A stretch of 64,000 nucleotides of DNA from assembly GCF_041081105.1 (NCBI RefSeq), contig NZ_CP163528.1:5146001-5210000 (forward strand), written 5' to 3'. Positions 24,237 through 37,310 of the stretch are shown here, in pieces. A program made the position numbers and the translations under genes. This DNA comes from Promicromonospora sp. Populi. GTDB lineage: Bacteria > Actinomycetota > Actinomycetes > Actinomycetales > Cellulomonadaceae. The notes beneath the pieces are model-generated. The model was given only the letters and a program-made list of their open reading frames with translations, was not told where the DNA came from and made no database searches. The stretch's first letter is position 1, and each line of letters starts with the position of its first letter.

Positions 24237-24647
24237 TCAGGCCACCAGCCGGAAGATCGGGAAGACCCGCCCCTCCGCCGTCTTCTCGTACCCGGCGAAG
24301 CCGCTGGAGAACTCCTTGAAGCGAACCCACATGGCGTCGCGCGCCTCCCCGGTGAGCTCCTCGACCTTGGCGCGCACAAGCTCGACCGGCTCGCCGGGGA
24401 CCTCGACGTCGACCTCCTCCGAGCGGCGCAGCCCGAAGACCCAGGCGGGGTGCTTGGTGGAGCCGCCGGCTGAGCCGACGATGTGCCAGGCGCCGTCGTC
24501 GTAGATCGCGGCGAGCGGCGCGATGCGGATGGTGCCGTCCTTCCTCGGTACGTGCACAAGTACGAGCTTCTTGCCGAACTGCATGGGCTCGTTGACCTCG
24601 CCGCCGTTGGTGCGGAAGGTGTCGATGATCTGCTGGTTGAAGTCCAT
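24237..24647 (-). CDS. DDN-family F420H2-dependent nitroreductase-like protein
   Basis: 136-residue flavin/deazaflavin-binding split-barrel protein. KKLVLVHVPRKDG, PLAAIYDDGAWHIVGSAGG and the STKHPAWVFGLRR segment match the DDN (deazaflavin-dependent nitroreductase) family, which uses coenzyme F420H2 to reduce quinones or nitro compounds. It ends 18 nt from the hydrolase stop, convergent. Together with the LLM enzyme at 44389 it implies the host makes F420. Confidence 0.9.
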   Translation of the reverse strand: MDFNQQIIDTFRTNGGEVNEPMQFGKKLVLVHVPRKDGTIRIAPLAAIYDDGAWHIVGSAGGSTKHPAWVFGLRRSEEVDVEVPGEPVELVRAKVEELTGEARDAMWVRFKEFSSGFAGYEKTAEGRVFPIFRLVA

Positions 24648-24799
24648 GCGGAGGCAACGCCGCGCGGGCCGGGATGAATTCCTGGCCTAAACGGACTTTC
24701 GTTGCCCTTTCGGTCGACGCTCTCCAGAGTGGCACGTGGCGCACGCTCGTGGGCCAGTGGTTGCGCCCAGGGTTGGGCGCTTGCACCCCGGAGGCAAGA

Positions 24800-27700
24800 A
24801 TGCACAGTCGCATGCCAACCAGACGAGCACCGATAGCCCTTGTGGCAGTCGGCGCACTCCTGGCCACCACGGTGAGCGCGATACCAGCGCTCGCGAGCAC
24901 ATCAACGCCGACCGGGATACAGCCCGCTGCTACCGCCGACGTACCGGAGCGCGCAGCGGACAAGATCACGCCCGCCGTGCAGACCCGGCTGGAGGCCAAG
25001 GATTCCACCGACTTCTGGATCCGGTTCGCCGACCAGCCCGACCTGGAGCCGGCCAAGGCCATCGCCGACTGGGACGAGCGCGGCCAGTATGTCTACGAGG
25101 CTCTGACCAGCACCGCCAAGGCGTCCCAGGCCGGAGTGATCGCCGACCTGAAGGCGGCGGGCGCGGAATACGAGTCCTACTGGATCAGCAACGCGATCCT
25201 CGTCGAGGACGGCAGCGCGGAGCTGGCGAATCAGGTTGCTGCCAGCCGGGAGGTCAAGCAGGTGCACGAGCGCCTGGCGACCCAGCTCATCGAGCCGGTC
25301 GAGCGCAAGGCCTCGACCAAGAACGCGCCGCTCGCCACCGAGTGGGGCCTGGACGCGATCGGCGCGCCCGACGTCTGGAGCATGGGCTTCACGGGTGAGG
25401 GCATCACCGTGTCGAACATCGACTCCGGCGTGGACGTCGAGCACCCGGCCCTCCTGGACCACTACCGCGGCAACCTGGGCGGCGGGGAGCTGAGCAACGA
25501 CTACAACTGGTTCGACGCCTCCGGCAGCTGCGACGGTGCGCCGTGCGACGGTGACGCCCACGGCACCCACGTGATGGGCACCATGGTCGGCGACGACGGC
25601 GCGGGCAACCAGATCGGCGTCGCACCCGACGCGGACTGGATCGCGGCCAACGGCTGCGCGACCTGCTCCGACGACGATCTGCTCGCCTCCGGTCAGTGGA
25701 TCCTCGCGCCGACGCGCGTCGACGGCTCCGACCCGGACCCGGCGCAGCGTCCCCACATCGTGAACAACTCGTGGGGCCAGACGGCGCCCGGGGCGATCGA
25801 CGACTTCATGTCCGAGGAGATCGCTGCCTGGGAGGCGTCAGGCATCTTCGGCGCGTGGGCGGCGGGCAACGCGGGTGAGTTCGGCTGTCAGTCGACGTCG
25901 TCCCCCGGGGCGAACGTCGGGACCTACGCCTCCGGTGCGTTCGGGGAGTCCGGCGACATCGCCGACTTCTCGTCGCGCGGCCCGGGCGAGGACGGCCTGA
26001 CCAAGCCGAACCTCTCGGCCCCCGGTGTCGATGTGCGGTCCTCCGTGCCCGGCGGCGGGTACGAGGAGTTCAGCGGTACGTCCATGGCCTCCCCGCACCT
26101 CGCGGGCGCCGTCGCGCTCCTGTGGAGCGCGGCTCCCGTCCTGGTCGGCGACATCGAGGCCACCAAGCAGCTGCTGGACGAGACCTCGACCAACGTGGAC
26201 GACGACTCCTGCGGCGGCACCGCCGAGGACAACAACGTGTGGGGCGAGGGCAAGCTCGACGTCCGCACCCTGATCGAGAACGCGCCGATCGACGGTTACG
26301 GCTTCCTCGCCGGTACCGTCACGGGCCCGGACGGCGAGCCCGTCGCCGGCGCGCGCGTGACCACCGGCGAGCGCTCCGACACCACCGACGCCGAGGGCGC
26401 GTACCGCCTGGGCCTCGAGGAGGGCTCGTACGACCTGAGCGTCTCCGCGTTCGGGTTCATCGACGCCGCGGCCCAGGCCGACGTCGTCGAGGACGAGACC
26501 ACCACCCAGGACTTCGTCCTGGAGGCCGCGCCGACCACCACCGTGAGCGGCACCGTCACCGACGGTTCCGGCCACGGCTGGCCGCTCGACGCCAAGGTCA
26601 CCGTGCAGGGCGCACCCAGCAGCGTGGTGGCGTGGACCGACCCGTTCACGGGGGAGTACTCGCTCGAGCTGCCGCAGTCGGCCACGCACACGCTCGTCGC
26701 GACGCCGTCAGTGACCGGCTACGGGGCGCTCACGCAGGAGGTCGAGGTCGGCACCGAGCCGGCGACCGCCGACGTCGCCGCTCCGGTGGCACCCGAGTGC
26801 ACGGCTCCCGGTTACGCCCTGACCGGCGCGGGCGCAGGCACCGAGGAGTTCGAGTCCGGCGCCGTGCCCGAGGGCTGGACCGTCGAGGACCTGGCCGGCA
26901 CCGAGCAGGTCTGGACCTTCGACGACCGGTTCGAGTACGGCAACATGACCGGTGGCGAGGGCCTGTTCGCCGAGGTGAACAGTGACGCCTACGGCCCTGA
27001 CGGGTCGCAGGACACCACCCTCACGGCACCGGCCTACGACCTGAGCGACGTCGACGCGCCGCTCCTGACGTTCGATCAGGCGTACTCGTCGGGCGGCGAC
27101 TTCGCCGACGTCGACCTCAGCCTGGACGGTGGCGAGACCTGGGAGACCGTGCTGCACCAGACCGCCGACGCGAACGGGCGCGTGCTCGTCGGGCTCCCGG
27201 GCGCGGGCGGTCAGTCCGACGTGCGGGTCCGGTTCCACTACGGCGACGCCGCGTGGTCCTTCTGGTGGCAGGTCGACAACGTGTCGATCGGGGAGTGCAC
27301 CCCGGTCGACGGCGGCCTCGTTGCCGGGTTCGTCCGGGACCTCAACACCGGTGACGGCGTGAACGGCGCCACGGTGTCGGCCGGCGAGGAGCAGAGCACC
27401 AAGTCCTTGGACCCGGAGAACCCGGGCGTGGGCGCCGGGTACTACTCGCTGTTCTCGGCGCAGGTCGGTGCGCAGCAGATCGGTTATGCGGCCAAGGACT
27501 ACAAGGCCAAGCAGGCAAAGGTGAAGGTCGTCGCCGACGCCGTCGTCCGAAAGGACGTGAAGCTCGCTGCCCCGCTCCTGACCGTCACTCCGAGCGAGAT
27601 CAAGCGCACGGTGAAGCTGGGCGGCAGCAAGTCCGGCAGCTTCACCGTGAAGAACGAGGGCACCGCGCCCGCGAACGTCGAGGTGGCTCCGACGTCGTCC

Positions 27701-28864
27701 GACTTCGAGATCCTCGGGACCTCGGGCGGCAGCAGCGTCATCAAGGGCGCCACGGGCGAGGTGACCGAGGTGAGCACGGCCCCGTCCTCGGGCAAGCTGG
27801 GCAGGGCGAGCTCCGCCGCGCAGGCCGACGACGGCTTCGGCCGGAACGGCAAGAAGCCAGGGAAGACGGTGACGCCGTCGGCGCCGCCGTCGCTCCTGGC
27901 GGACGGGACCACCATCACCCACTCGTCGTCGCAGGACGTCGTTGCGGTCAACTCGGCGGCCTGCCTGGCCGGCGAGACGAAGGTGCTGCGGACGTTCACG
28001 CTGGAGGACTTCGACATCCAGGGTGAGTTCGCCGTGACCAACGTGTCCTTCGGGGTGGAGATCGCCGGGGCGGACACGCCTGTGACGGTCAACCTGTACG
28101 AGCTCGACGGGGACTTCCTGTACGAGAACATGACGCTGCTCGGCTCGTCCGAAGCGACCCTGGAGGAGCAGGAGCTCACGATGGTCGACGTGCCGGTCAC
28201 CGGCACCGCGACCGGCACGCTCGTGGTCGAGGTCGTCAGCCCCGCCGGGTTCTTCATCGGCTCCAACGCCGAGCCGGAGACCGCGCCGTCGTACATCGCC
28301 TCGTCGGAGTGCAACACGCCCGAGCCGACTCCCGTCGCGGAGCTCGGCTTCCCGGACATGCACGTGGTGATGAACGTGACCGGTGAGTCCACGGTCGACG
28401 TGCCGTGGCTCGACGTCCAGCCGCCGTCCTTCACGCTCGCTCCCGGAGCGTCCGCGAAGGTGTTCGTCGACATGGACAGCAGCCGGGTCGACCAGCCGGG
28501 CACGTACACCGCGGGAGTGGTGGCCAACGGCAGCACGCCGTACGCCGAGCCCCGCGTGGACGTGTCGCTGACGGTGACGCCGCCCGCCAACTGGGGCAAG
28601 ATCGCCGGCACCGTCACTGGGGCCACCTGCGAGGACGAGACCGTGCCGCTGGAGGGCGCGTTCGTGGTCATCGACGGGTCCGAGTACGACGTCACGCTCG
28701 TGACCGGGCCGGACGGCGGCTATGCCCGCTGGATGGGGATCTCCAACAACCGGCTGACGCTGCTCAGCTCGGCGACGGGGTACCCGCCGGAGTCGAAGCA
28801 GGCACGCATCATCAAGGGTCAGACGGTGGTGCACAACTTCGAGCTGAACGAGTTCTGCGGGTAG
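24800..28864 (+). CDS. Large secreted subtilase (S8) with carboxypeptidase-regulatory-like and MAM-like domains
   Basis: 1354 residues, exported (signal peptide with GALLATTVSAIPALAS). An I9-like propeptide region is followed by the S8 domain with Asp in NIDSGVDVEHP, His in HGTHVMGTM and Ser in GTSMASPHLAG. After it come two carboxypeptidase-regulatory-like beta domains (GTVTGPDGEPVAGARVTTG; GTVTDGSGHG), an immune-inhibitor/MAM-like jelly roll (FESGAVPEGWTVEDL), another regulatory repeat, and further beta domains to a final CarboxypepD_reg-like segment. No LPXTG anchor. GGAGG 6-7 nt before the ATG fixes the start. Extracellular protein degradation is likely. Confidence 0.92.
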   Translation: MHSRMPTRRAPIALVAVGALLATTVSAIPALASTSTPTGIQPAATADVPERAADKITPAVQTRLEAKDSTDFWIRFADQPDLEPAKAIADWDERGQYVYEALTSTAKASQAGVIADLKAAGAEYESYWISNAILVEDGSAELANQVAASREVKQVHERLATQLIEPVERKASTKNAPLATEWGLDAIGAPDVWSMGFTGEGITVSNIDSGVDVEHPALLDHYRGNLGGGELSNDYNWFDASGSCDGAPCDGDAHGTHVMGTMVGDDGAGNQIGVAPDADWIAANGCATCSDDDLLASGQWILAPTRVDGSDPDPAQRPHIVNNSWGQTAPGAIDDFMSEEIAAWEASGIFGAWAAGNAGEFGCQSTSSPGANVGTYASGAFGESGDIADFSSRGPGEDGLTKPNLSAPGVDVRSSVPGGGYEEFSGTSMASPHLAGAVALLWSAAPVLVGDIEATKQLLDETSTNVDDDSCGGTAEDNNVWGEGKLDVRTLIENAPIDGYGFLAGTVTGPDGEPVAGARVTTGERSDTTDAEGAYRLGLEEGSYDLSVSAFGFIDAAAQADVVEDETTTQDFVLEAAPTTTVSGTVTDGSGHGWPLDAKVTVQGAPSSVVAWTDPFTGEYSLELPQSATHTLVATPSVTGYGALTQEVEVGTEPATADVAAPVAPECTAPGYALTGAGAGTEEFESGAVPEGWTVEDLAGTEQVWTFDDRFEYGNMTGGEGLFAEVNSDAYGPDGSQDTTLTAPAYDLSDVDAPLLTFDQAYSSGGDFADVDLSLDGGETWETVLHQTADANGRVLVGLPGAGGQSDVRVRFHYGDAAWSFWWQVDNVSIGECTPVDGGLVAGFVRDLNTGDGVNGATVSAGEEQSTKSLDPENPGVGAGYYSLFSAQVGAQQIGYAAKDYKAKQAKVKVVADAVVRKDVKLAAPLLTVTPSEIKRTVKLGGSKSGSFTVKNEGTAPANVEVAPTSSDFEILGTSGGSSVIKGATGEVTEVSTAPSSGKLGRASSAAQADDGFGRNGKKPGKTVTPSAPPSLLADGTTITHSSSQDVVAVNSAACLAGETKVLRTFTLEDFDIQGEFAVTNVSFGVEIAGADTPVTVNLYELDGDFLYENMTLLGSSEATLEEQELTMVDVPVTGTATGTLVVEVVSPAGFFIGSNAEPETAPSYIASSECNTPEPTPVAELGFPDMHVVMNVTGESTVDVPWLDVQPPSFTLAPGASAKVFVDMDSSRVDQPGTYTAGVVANGSTPYAEPRVDVSLTVTPPANWGKIAGTVTGATCEDETVPLEGAFVVIDGSEYDVTLVTGPDGGYARWMGISNNRLTLLSSATGYPPESKQARIIKGQTVVHNFELNEFCG

Positions 28865-28888
28865 TACCGCCCGCGAGGGCCGGCTAGC

Positions 28889-29539
28889 TCAGGCCCCCGC
28901 ACTCCCGACGACCCGCCGTCGCAGCTCAACAGCTGCGGCGCGCGGGTCGTCGGCCTGTGTGATGGCCCGTACGACGACGATGCGCCGCGCCCCGGCGTCG
29001 AGCACCCGGTCGAGGCGATCGGTGTCGATCCCGCCGATCGCGAACCACGGCGTGACCGGCCGGCGGGCGGCGACGTCGCGCAAGAGGTCCAGGCCGACGG
29101 CGGGGCGGCCGGGCTTGGTGGGGGTGCTCCACAGCGGGCCCACGCAGAAGTAGTCGACACGCGGGTCGGCATCCGCGGCCAAGGCCTCGTCCAGGGCGTG
29201 CGTGGACCGGCCCAGCACGGGGCCGTCGCCCAGCAGCTGCCGCACCGCGCCCGGCGGCAGGTCGTCCTGGCCCATGTGCACCACGGGCGCCCCGGTCAGC
29301 TGTGCGATGTCGGCCCGGTCGTTGACCGCCCGCAGCGCACCGTGCTCGGCGGCCACCCGCTCCACGACGGCCTGCAGCGCGACCTCGCGGGCGGCGTCCA
29401 GGGTCTTGTCCCGCAGCTGGACCACGTCGACGCCGCCGTCGAGCGCCGCGTGCAGGAACGGCTCGAGGTCGCCCGTGGCCTCGCGGGCGTCGGTGCAGAG
29501 GTAGAGGCGGGCGTCGGCCAGCCGGGTCCGTGGATCCAC
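28889..29539 (-). CDS. thiE: Thiamine-phosphate synthase
   Basis: 216 residues. Joins HMP-PP and thiazole phosphate to thiamine phosphate. TIM-barrel family motifs: [57 protein letters not shown] start at 29539 is chosen because TAGACT (29552-29547) is 7 nt upstream; a longer in-frame ATG would cross the promoter. Divergent from the TPP-controlled thi operon and itself without a visible riboswitch. Confidence 0.95.
   Translation of the reverse strand: MDPRTRLADARLYLCTDAREATGDLEPFLHAALDGGVDVVQLRDKTLDAAREVALQAVVERVAAEHGALRAVNDRADIAQLTGAPVVHMGQDDLPPGAVRQLLGDGPVLGRSTHALDEALAADADPRVDYFCVGPLWSTPTKPGRPAVGLDLLRDVAARRPVTPWFAIGGIDTDRLDRVLDAGARRIVVVRAITQADDPRAAAVELRRRVVGSAGA
28906..28952. terminator. 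Nested hairpin inside the 3' end of thiE
   Basis: CGACGACCCGC (28906-28916) pairs with GCGGGTCGTCG (28942-28952), enclosing CGCAGCT-CAAC-AGCTGCG (28920-28937). It sits within the last codons of thiE and 40 nt after the subtilase stop, so it could act as terminator for the convergent subtilase transcript. Confidence 0.5.
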
Positions 29540-29580
29540 GCGCGTGAGTCTAGGCACGCGAACGGGTGCCGGATGAGGGT

Positions 29581-29586
29581 TATGGT
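29581..29586 (+). promoter_or_regulatory. -10 box TATGGT of the thi operon
   Basis: TATGGT lies 7-8 nt upstream of the 5' end of the TPP aptamer, placing the start of transcription at about 29593. Confidence 0.5.
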
Positions 29587-29592
29587 TGCCAC

Positions 29593-29683
29593 CGTGCACG
29601 GGAGCCCCGCACGGGGCTGAGAGGGCGCAGGGCGCCGACCGTCGAACCTGATCTGGGTAATGCCAGCGAAGGGAGCTTCAGCC
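29593..29683 (+). ncRNA. TPP (THI-box) riboswitch
   Basis: Conserved core is plain: CGGGGCTGAGAGGG, then CGAACCTGATCTGGGTAATG and CCAGCGAAGGGAG. The 3' strand of helix P1 (GCGAAGGGAG) contains the purine-rich ribosome site of thiO, whose TTG start follows 11 nt later. No terminator is seen, so thiamine pyrophosphate probably shuts the operon by hiding the ribosome site. Confidence 0.95.
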
Positions 29684-33298
<3,615 letters not shown>

Positions 33299-33301
33299 GC
33301 G

Positions 33302-34738
33302 TCAGCTCGCGACCTGGATGCTGCCTGCCCGCCGGCCGCGGACCCAGGTCGAGATGCCGAGGGCCAGCGCCAGGGCCGCGCCGATCGCCGGGACCAGCAG
33401 GGCGCGCTGGTAGTCGGAGAGGTCGGCGGCCCCGGCCTGCCCCTCGACCAGCACGATCGTCGCCACCGAGACCCCGAGCGCGGCGCCGAACTGGAACGCC
33501 GTGTACACGACCCCGCCGGCCACCCCGTGCTCGGCCTCGTCCAGGCCCGCGGTGGCTGCGGCCGCGAGCGGCCCGTAGACCAGCGCGAACATGACCGCGA
33601 CCAGCAGCAGGGACGGCAGCAGGTCGAGGTAGCCCCAGGTCTCGTCGAGGCGCAGGACCAGGGCGAACGACACGGTGCCCGCCAGCAGCCCCGCCACCAT
33701 GACCGGGGCGTTGCCGAACCGCTTGACCAGCCGGTGCGTGAACAGCGGCGCCAGGATCATGTCCGCACCCATGACCGCGAACACCAGGCCCGTCGCGATC
33801 GGGGACCAGCCGCGGTACTCCTGCAGGTAGAGCGTGATCAGGAACTGGAAGGCGAAGAAGGCGCCGATGAACAGCAGCCCCGCCGCGCTCGACCGCACCA
33901 GGAGTCCCTCCCGCAGCACCGCCAGGCGCAGCAGCGGATCCGCAACCCGGCGCTCGATCGCCACGAAGAGCGCGATGAGCACCGCCGCGGCCACGAACGA
34001 GGCGATCCCCGCGGTGACGTGCCGGCCCTCGCCGATGGCCACCACGCCGTAGATCAGGGCGACCATCGCGGAGGTGAGGGTGATCGCGCCGCCCAGGTCG
34101 AACCCGCGGCGGGGGAGCGCGAGGGCGGCGTCTGCGCGGATGATCGCGCGACCTGCTACCCAGAGCACGGCACCGACGAGCACGGGAGCGAAGAACACCC
34201 AGCGCCAGCCGGCTTCGGTGAGGAAGCCGCCCGCCACAACGCCGAGCGTGAACCCACCGGCGCCGATCGCGCCGTAGATCGCCAGCGCCCGGTCGCGCAG
34301 CGGGCCCTCGGGGAAGCTGGTCGTCAGCAGGCTGAAGCCCGCCGGCGTCATGAACCCCGCAGTGGCACCCGTGACGAACCTGGCGACGATCAGCACCCAG
34401 GCGTCGTCGGCGAAACCGCCCAGGCCGGAGAAGGCGACGAACACGGCGAGCGCCACCAGGAAGGTCCGACGGCGGCCGAGCAGGTCGGCCGTGCGCCCGC
34501 CGAAGATCATGAACCCGCCGTAGGCGAGCACGTACGCGCTGATCACCCAGTGCGCGTCGGCCGTCGCCAGGCCGATGTCCTGGGCGATGGCCGGCACCGC
34601 GACATTGAGCATCGCGATGTCGATGCCCTCCAGGAAGAGCGCTCCGCACACGACGGCCAGCACTCCCCAGCCTGTTTGTGCTCTGCCTGTTCGTGGGCTG
34701 TCCGACGTCGGCCGTGCGGCCGCACCTACTTCGGTCAC
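33302..34738 (-). CDS. MFS drug exporter, DHA2 (EmrB/QacA) family
   Basis: 478 residues with about fourteen helices. VVCGALFLEGIDIAMLNVAV (helix 1 with the DHA2-type Asp), GGRTADLLGRRRTFLVAL (MFS motif A), and GATAGFMTPAGFSLLTTSF are typical of multidrug DHA2 pumps. Start ATG at 34738. Divergent from an HxlR regulator with a palindrome between them, so probably repressed by it and induced by a toxic compound. Confidence 0.9.
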   Translation of the reverse strand: MTEVGAAARPTSDSPRTGRAQTGWGVLAVVCGALFLEGIDIAMLNVAVPAIAQDIGLATADAHWVISAYVLAYGGFMIFGGRTADLLGRRRTFLVALAVFVAFSGLGGFADDAWVLIVARFVTGATAGFMTPAGFSLLTTSFPEGPLRDRALAIYGAIGAGGFTLGVVAGGFLTEAGWRWVFFAPVLVGAVLWVAGRAIIRADAALALPRRGFDLGGAITLTSAMVALIYGVVAIGEGRHVTAGIASFVAAAVLIALFVAIERRVADPLLRLAVLREGLLVRSSAAGLLFIGAFFAFQFLITLYLQEYRGWSPIATGLVFAVMGADMILAPLFTHRLVKRFGNAPVMVAGLLAGTVSFALVLRLDETWGYLDLLPSLLLVAVMFALVYGPLAAAATAGLDEAEHGVAGGVVYTAFQFGAALGVSVATIVLVEGQAGAADLSDYQRALLVPAIGAALALALGISTWVRGRRAGSIQVAS

Positions 34739-34765
34739 CAGGGATCTCCTCGCTCAGGTCACGCA

Positions 34766-34786
34766 TGGTTACCACTTGTAACCATG
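34766..34786. promoter_or_regulatory. Palindromic operator between MFS pump and HxlR gene
   Basis: ATGGTTAC-CACTT-GTAACCAT is a perfect 8-bp dyad with a 5-bp spacer, 28 nt upstream of the MFS start and 25 nt upstream of the HxlR start. HxlR-family dimers bind such sites (GTAC/GTAAC-type half-sites). Confidence 0.7.
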
Positions 34787-34810
34787 ACGATCGTTGGGCA
34801 CGATCGAGGG

Positions 34811-35275
34811 ATGGCACAAGAAGGCACTTTGACGTCACCCGGTTCCTCTGAAGTAACCCATGTGGCGGCCCAAACGCTGCCGGCGGAGTGCCGGGACGAC
34901 CGGGACCCCTTCCAGTGGGACGTCCGTGAGGACTGCCAGGTCCGCCAGATCCTCGACCGGATCGCCGACAAGTGGTCCCTGCTGGTGATCGCGCTCCTGG
35001 ACGAGAAGAAGCTGCGGTTCGGGGAGCTGGGCCGGGAGATCGACGGGATCAGCAAGCGCATGCTCACGGTGACCCTGCGCAACCTCGAACGCGACGGCCT
35101 GGTCCGCCGCACCGTGTACCCCGAGGTACCGCCGCGCGTGGAGTACGAGCTCACGTCGCTGGGCCGCACGCTCCTAGGGACGACCCAGGCCCTGGTCAGC
35201 TGGACCGAGGAGCACCAGGACCAGATCGCCGAGGCCCGCCAGTCGTTCGAGAAGGCAAACGCGACCACCCCCTGA
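34811..35275 (+). CDS. HxlR-family transcriptional regulator
   Basis: 154 residues with a single winged HTH: the HxlR-type Cys in REDCQVRQILDRIADKWSLL, then FGELGREIDGISKRMLTVTL, RNLERDGLV and YELTSLGR. The N-terminal 45 residues are an extension. The conserved Cys may sense quinones or oxidants as in HypR/QorR-like members. ATG at 34811 follows GAGGG. Probably represses the divergent pump and itself. Confidence 0.92.
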   Translation: MAQEGTLTSPGSSEVTHVAAQTLPAECRDDRDPFQWDVREDCQVRQILDRIADKWSLLVIALLDEKKLRFGELGREIDGISKRMLTVTLRNLERDGLVRRTVYPEVPPRVEYELTSLGRTLLGTTQALVSWTEEHQDQIAEARQSFEKANATTP

Positions 35276-35303
35276 CGCCACCTCTCGAAGCTGGCTGGGG
35301 AAC

Positions 35304-36032
35304 CTACACAGAGTCCCAGGGGATTTTCGCCAGGCGGTCCGCGATCGCGGCGACCAGCGGGCCGGCGTCCGGCAAGGTGTTGTCGTCGATCGAGGACACG
35401 GCTACTACGCCGATCGAGTTGACCAGGAACGCGCCCGCGAACGCGGCGACGTCGTCCAGCTCCACAGGCCCGCGGGTCGACGGCGTCGTGGCCGCGACCA
35501 GCTGCATCCCGATCCCGTCCAGGTGCGGGGCATCCGGCCAGACGACGGCGCCGTCGGCCACGAAGAACCCGATGTTCGCTATCGACGACTCGGCGACGGT
35601 GCCGTCGGGTGCGGTGAGCAGGGCGTCGTCGTACCCGTCGAGCCGGACCCGGCGGGCCCACTCGGCCTGGGCGAACCCGCCCAGGTGCTTGACGTGGGCG
35701 AACGGGCGCAGGTATTCGACGGACCGCAGCCGCTGCGGTGTGCCGGGCGGGTGGTGCGGCTCGTCGACCGAGACGACGACGCGCTCCGCGTCGCGGAGCA
35801 CCACCCGCACCGAGGCGTCCGGCGTCCCGTCCAGGGCGTGGCGCACCAGGTCGCGGACCCGCTCGCCGGGCAGCGGCCGCCCGAACAGCTCGCGGTGCGC
35901 GGCGTCGAGCCGGTCGAGATGGTTGGTCAGGCCCTGGACCCCGCCGTCGCGCACCTGCATGGCCGTGAAATGGCCATAGGTGCTGAACAGGTCGGCTGGC
36001 GCCGCGGGGCGGCCGTCGGTCTCGATGCGCAC
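35304..36032 (-). CDS. Class IV aminotransferase family protein
   Basis: 242-residue PLP fold-type IV enzyme related to aminodeoxychorismate lyase and branched-chain/D-amino-acid aminotransferases. The Lys for PLP is likely in FAHVKHLGGF, and the ESSIANIGFFV segment matches the usual E-x-x-x-x-N-hydrophobic motif. Substrate cannot be fixed. GTG start at 36032 with TAGGGT 6 nt upstream (36044-36039): leaderless. Confidence 0.85.
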   Translation of the reverse strand: MRIETDGRPAAPADLFSTYGHFTAMQVRDGGVQGLTNHLDRLDAAHRELFGRPLPGERVRDLVRHALDGTPDASVRVVLRDAERVVVSVDEPHHPPGTPQRLRSVEYLRPFAHVKHLGGFAQAEWARRVRLDGYDDALLTAPDGTVAESSIANIGFFVADGAVVWPDAPHLDGIGMQLVAATTPSTRGPVELDDVAAFAGAFLVNSIGVVAVSSIDDNTLPDAGPLVAAIADRLAKIPWDSV

Positions 36033-36066
36033 CTTTGGACCCTACTCAATCCAGTCGGCCGAGCGA

Positions 36067-36104
36067 GGGAGTCCCTGCCGGTACACCTCTCGTCAGGGAC
36101 TCCC
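36067..36104. repeat. 11-bp inverted repeat upstream of alcohol dehydrogenase
   Basis: GGGAGTCCCTG (36067-36077) and CAGGGACTCCC (36094-36104), loop 16 nt. It lies between the divergent aminotransferase and dehydrogenase promoters; an operator or 5'-leader hairpin. Confidence 0.6.
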
Positions 36105-36165
36105 ACCCCGCGCCGGTCGGCCGTTCACTGGACCCTGAGACCGACCGATCTTAAAGGAGAACATC

Positions 36166-37191
36166 ATGCGTGGAGTCGTCATGCACGCCCCCGGGGACAT
36201 CCGTGTCGAGGAGCGGGCGGACCCGACGATCGTCGAGCCCACGGACGCGATCATCCGCGTCACCGCGTCGTGCGTCTGCGGCTCGGACCTGTGGTCCTAC
36301 CGCGGGATCGACCCCGTGAACGGTCCGACGCTGATGGGCCACGAGTACGTGGGCGTCGTCGAGGAGATCGGCGCGGAGGTGCGGAACGTCAAGGTCGGCG
36401 ACTTCGTCGTCGGAGGGTGGAACGCGAGCGACAACACCTGCGAGAACTGCCTGGCCGGCTACCAGGGCAACTGTGTGCACAGCGTCATCATGGGGGGCGA
36501 GATCGGTACCCAGGCGGAGCGGGCCCGGATCCCGATGGCGGACGGCACGCTCGTCGCGACGCCGACCGAGCCGACGCCCGAACAGGTACGCAACCTCCTG
36601 ACCGCGTCCGACGTGCTGGCCACCGGCTGGTTCGCCGCGGTGGCGGCCGAGGCCGGACCGGGCAAGACCGTGGCGGTCGTGGGCGACGGCGCCGTGGGCC
36701 TGCTCGCCGTCCTGGCAGCCAAGCAGCTCGGGGCGGAACGGATCATCGCGATGTCCCGGCACGCTGACCGGCAGAAGCTGGCCCTGGAGCTCGGCGCCAC
36801 CGACATCGTCACCGAGCGCGGCGACGAGGGTGTGGCCAAGATCAAGGAGCTCACCGGCGGGTACGGCGCCCACTCGGTGATCGAGGCGGTCGGCAGCCAG
36901 GAGTCGATCATGCAGGCCATCCACTCGACGCGTCCCGGAGGACACATCGGTTACGTCGGCATGTCGCACGACGTGGCCCTGCCCTGGTTCGAGGTGATGC
37001 TGGCCTCGGTGCACCTGCACGGCGGACCCTCACCAGTGCGGCGGTTCCTGCCGCAGTTCATCGACCTGATCATGAGGGACGAGATCAACCCCGGGGTCGT
37101 GTTCGACCTCACCCTGCCCCTCGATCAGGCGGCCGAGGCGTACAAGGCGATGGACGAGCGGCGCGCGACGAAGGTGATACTCCTTCCCTGA
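36166..37191 (+). CDS. Zinc-dependent alcohol dehydrogenase (MDR family)
   Basis: 341 residues. Catalytic zinc site CVCGSDLWSYRG and GHEYVGVVEEIG; Rossmann motif VVGDGAVGLLAVLAAKQLGA. The structural-zinc loop retains only part of the usual four Cys (NTCENCLAGYQGNC). This form, with GIDPVNGPTLMGHEYVGVVE, is often annotated as an IMP/threonine dehydrogenase-like enzyme; the substrate is unknown. Strong ribosome site AAAGGAG 7 nt before the ATG, unusual in this leaderless-rich window, suggests high expression. Confidence 0.9.
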   Translation: MRGVVMHAPGDIRVEERADPTIVEPTDAIIRVTASCVCGSDLWSYRGIDPVNGPTLMGHEYVGVVEEIGAEVRNVKVGDFVVGGWNASDNTCENCLAGYQGNCVHSVIMGGEIGTQAERARIPMADGTLVATPTEPTPEQVRNLLTASDVLATGWFAAVAAEAGPGKTVAVVGDGAVGLLAVLAAKQLGAERIIAMSRHADRQKLALELGATDIVTERGDEGVAKIKELTGGYGAHSVIEAVGSQESIMQAIHSTRPGGHIGYVGMSHDVALPWFEVMLASVHLHGGPSPVRRFLPQFIDLIMRDEINPGVVFDLTLPLDQAAEAYKAMDERRATKVILLP

Positions 37192-37310
37192 CCCGCCCAA
37201 TCGGGCCGGGACACGCCGGTAGGGCGCGGCGGCGACAAGCGGGCCACTTTCCGGGAGGCTGGGACGCGCCAGATGTTCACCACGGACACCTGGGACCGAG
37301 ATGGAGCGTC

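Noticed and set aside
26708..28834. 708-codon antisense ORF within the subtilase
   Set aside because: Shadow frame of a long GC-rich gene; no domain.
29660..29683. ATG at 29660 as thiO start
   Set aside because: It is within the conserved TPP aptamer sequence GGGTAATGCC, not a usable start.
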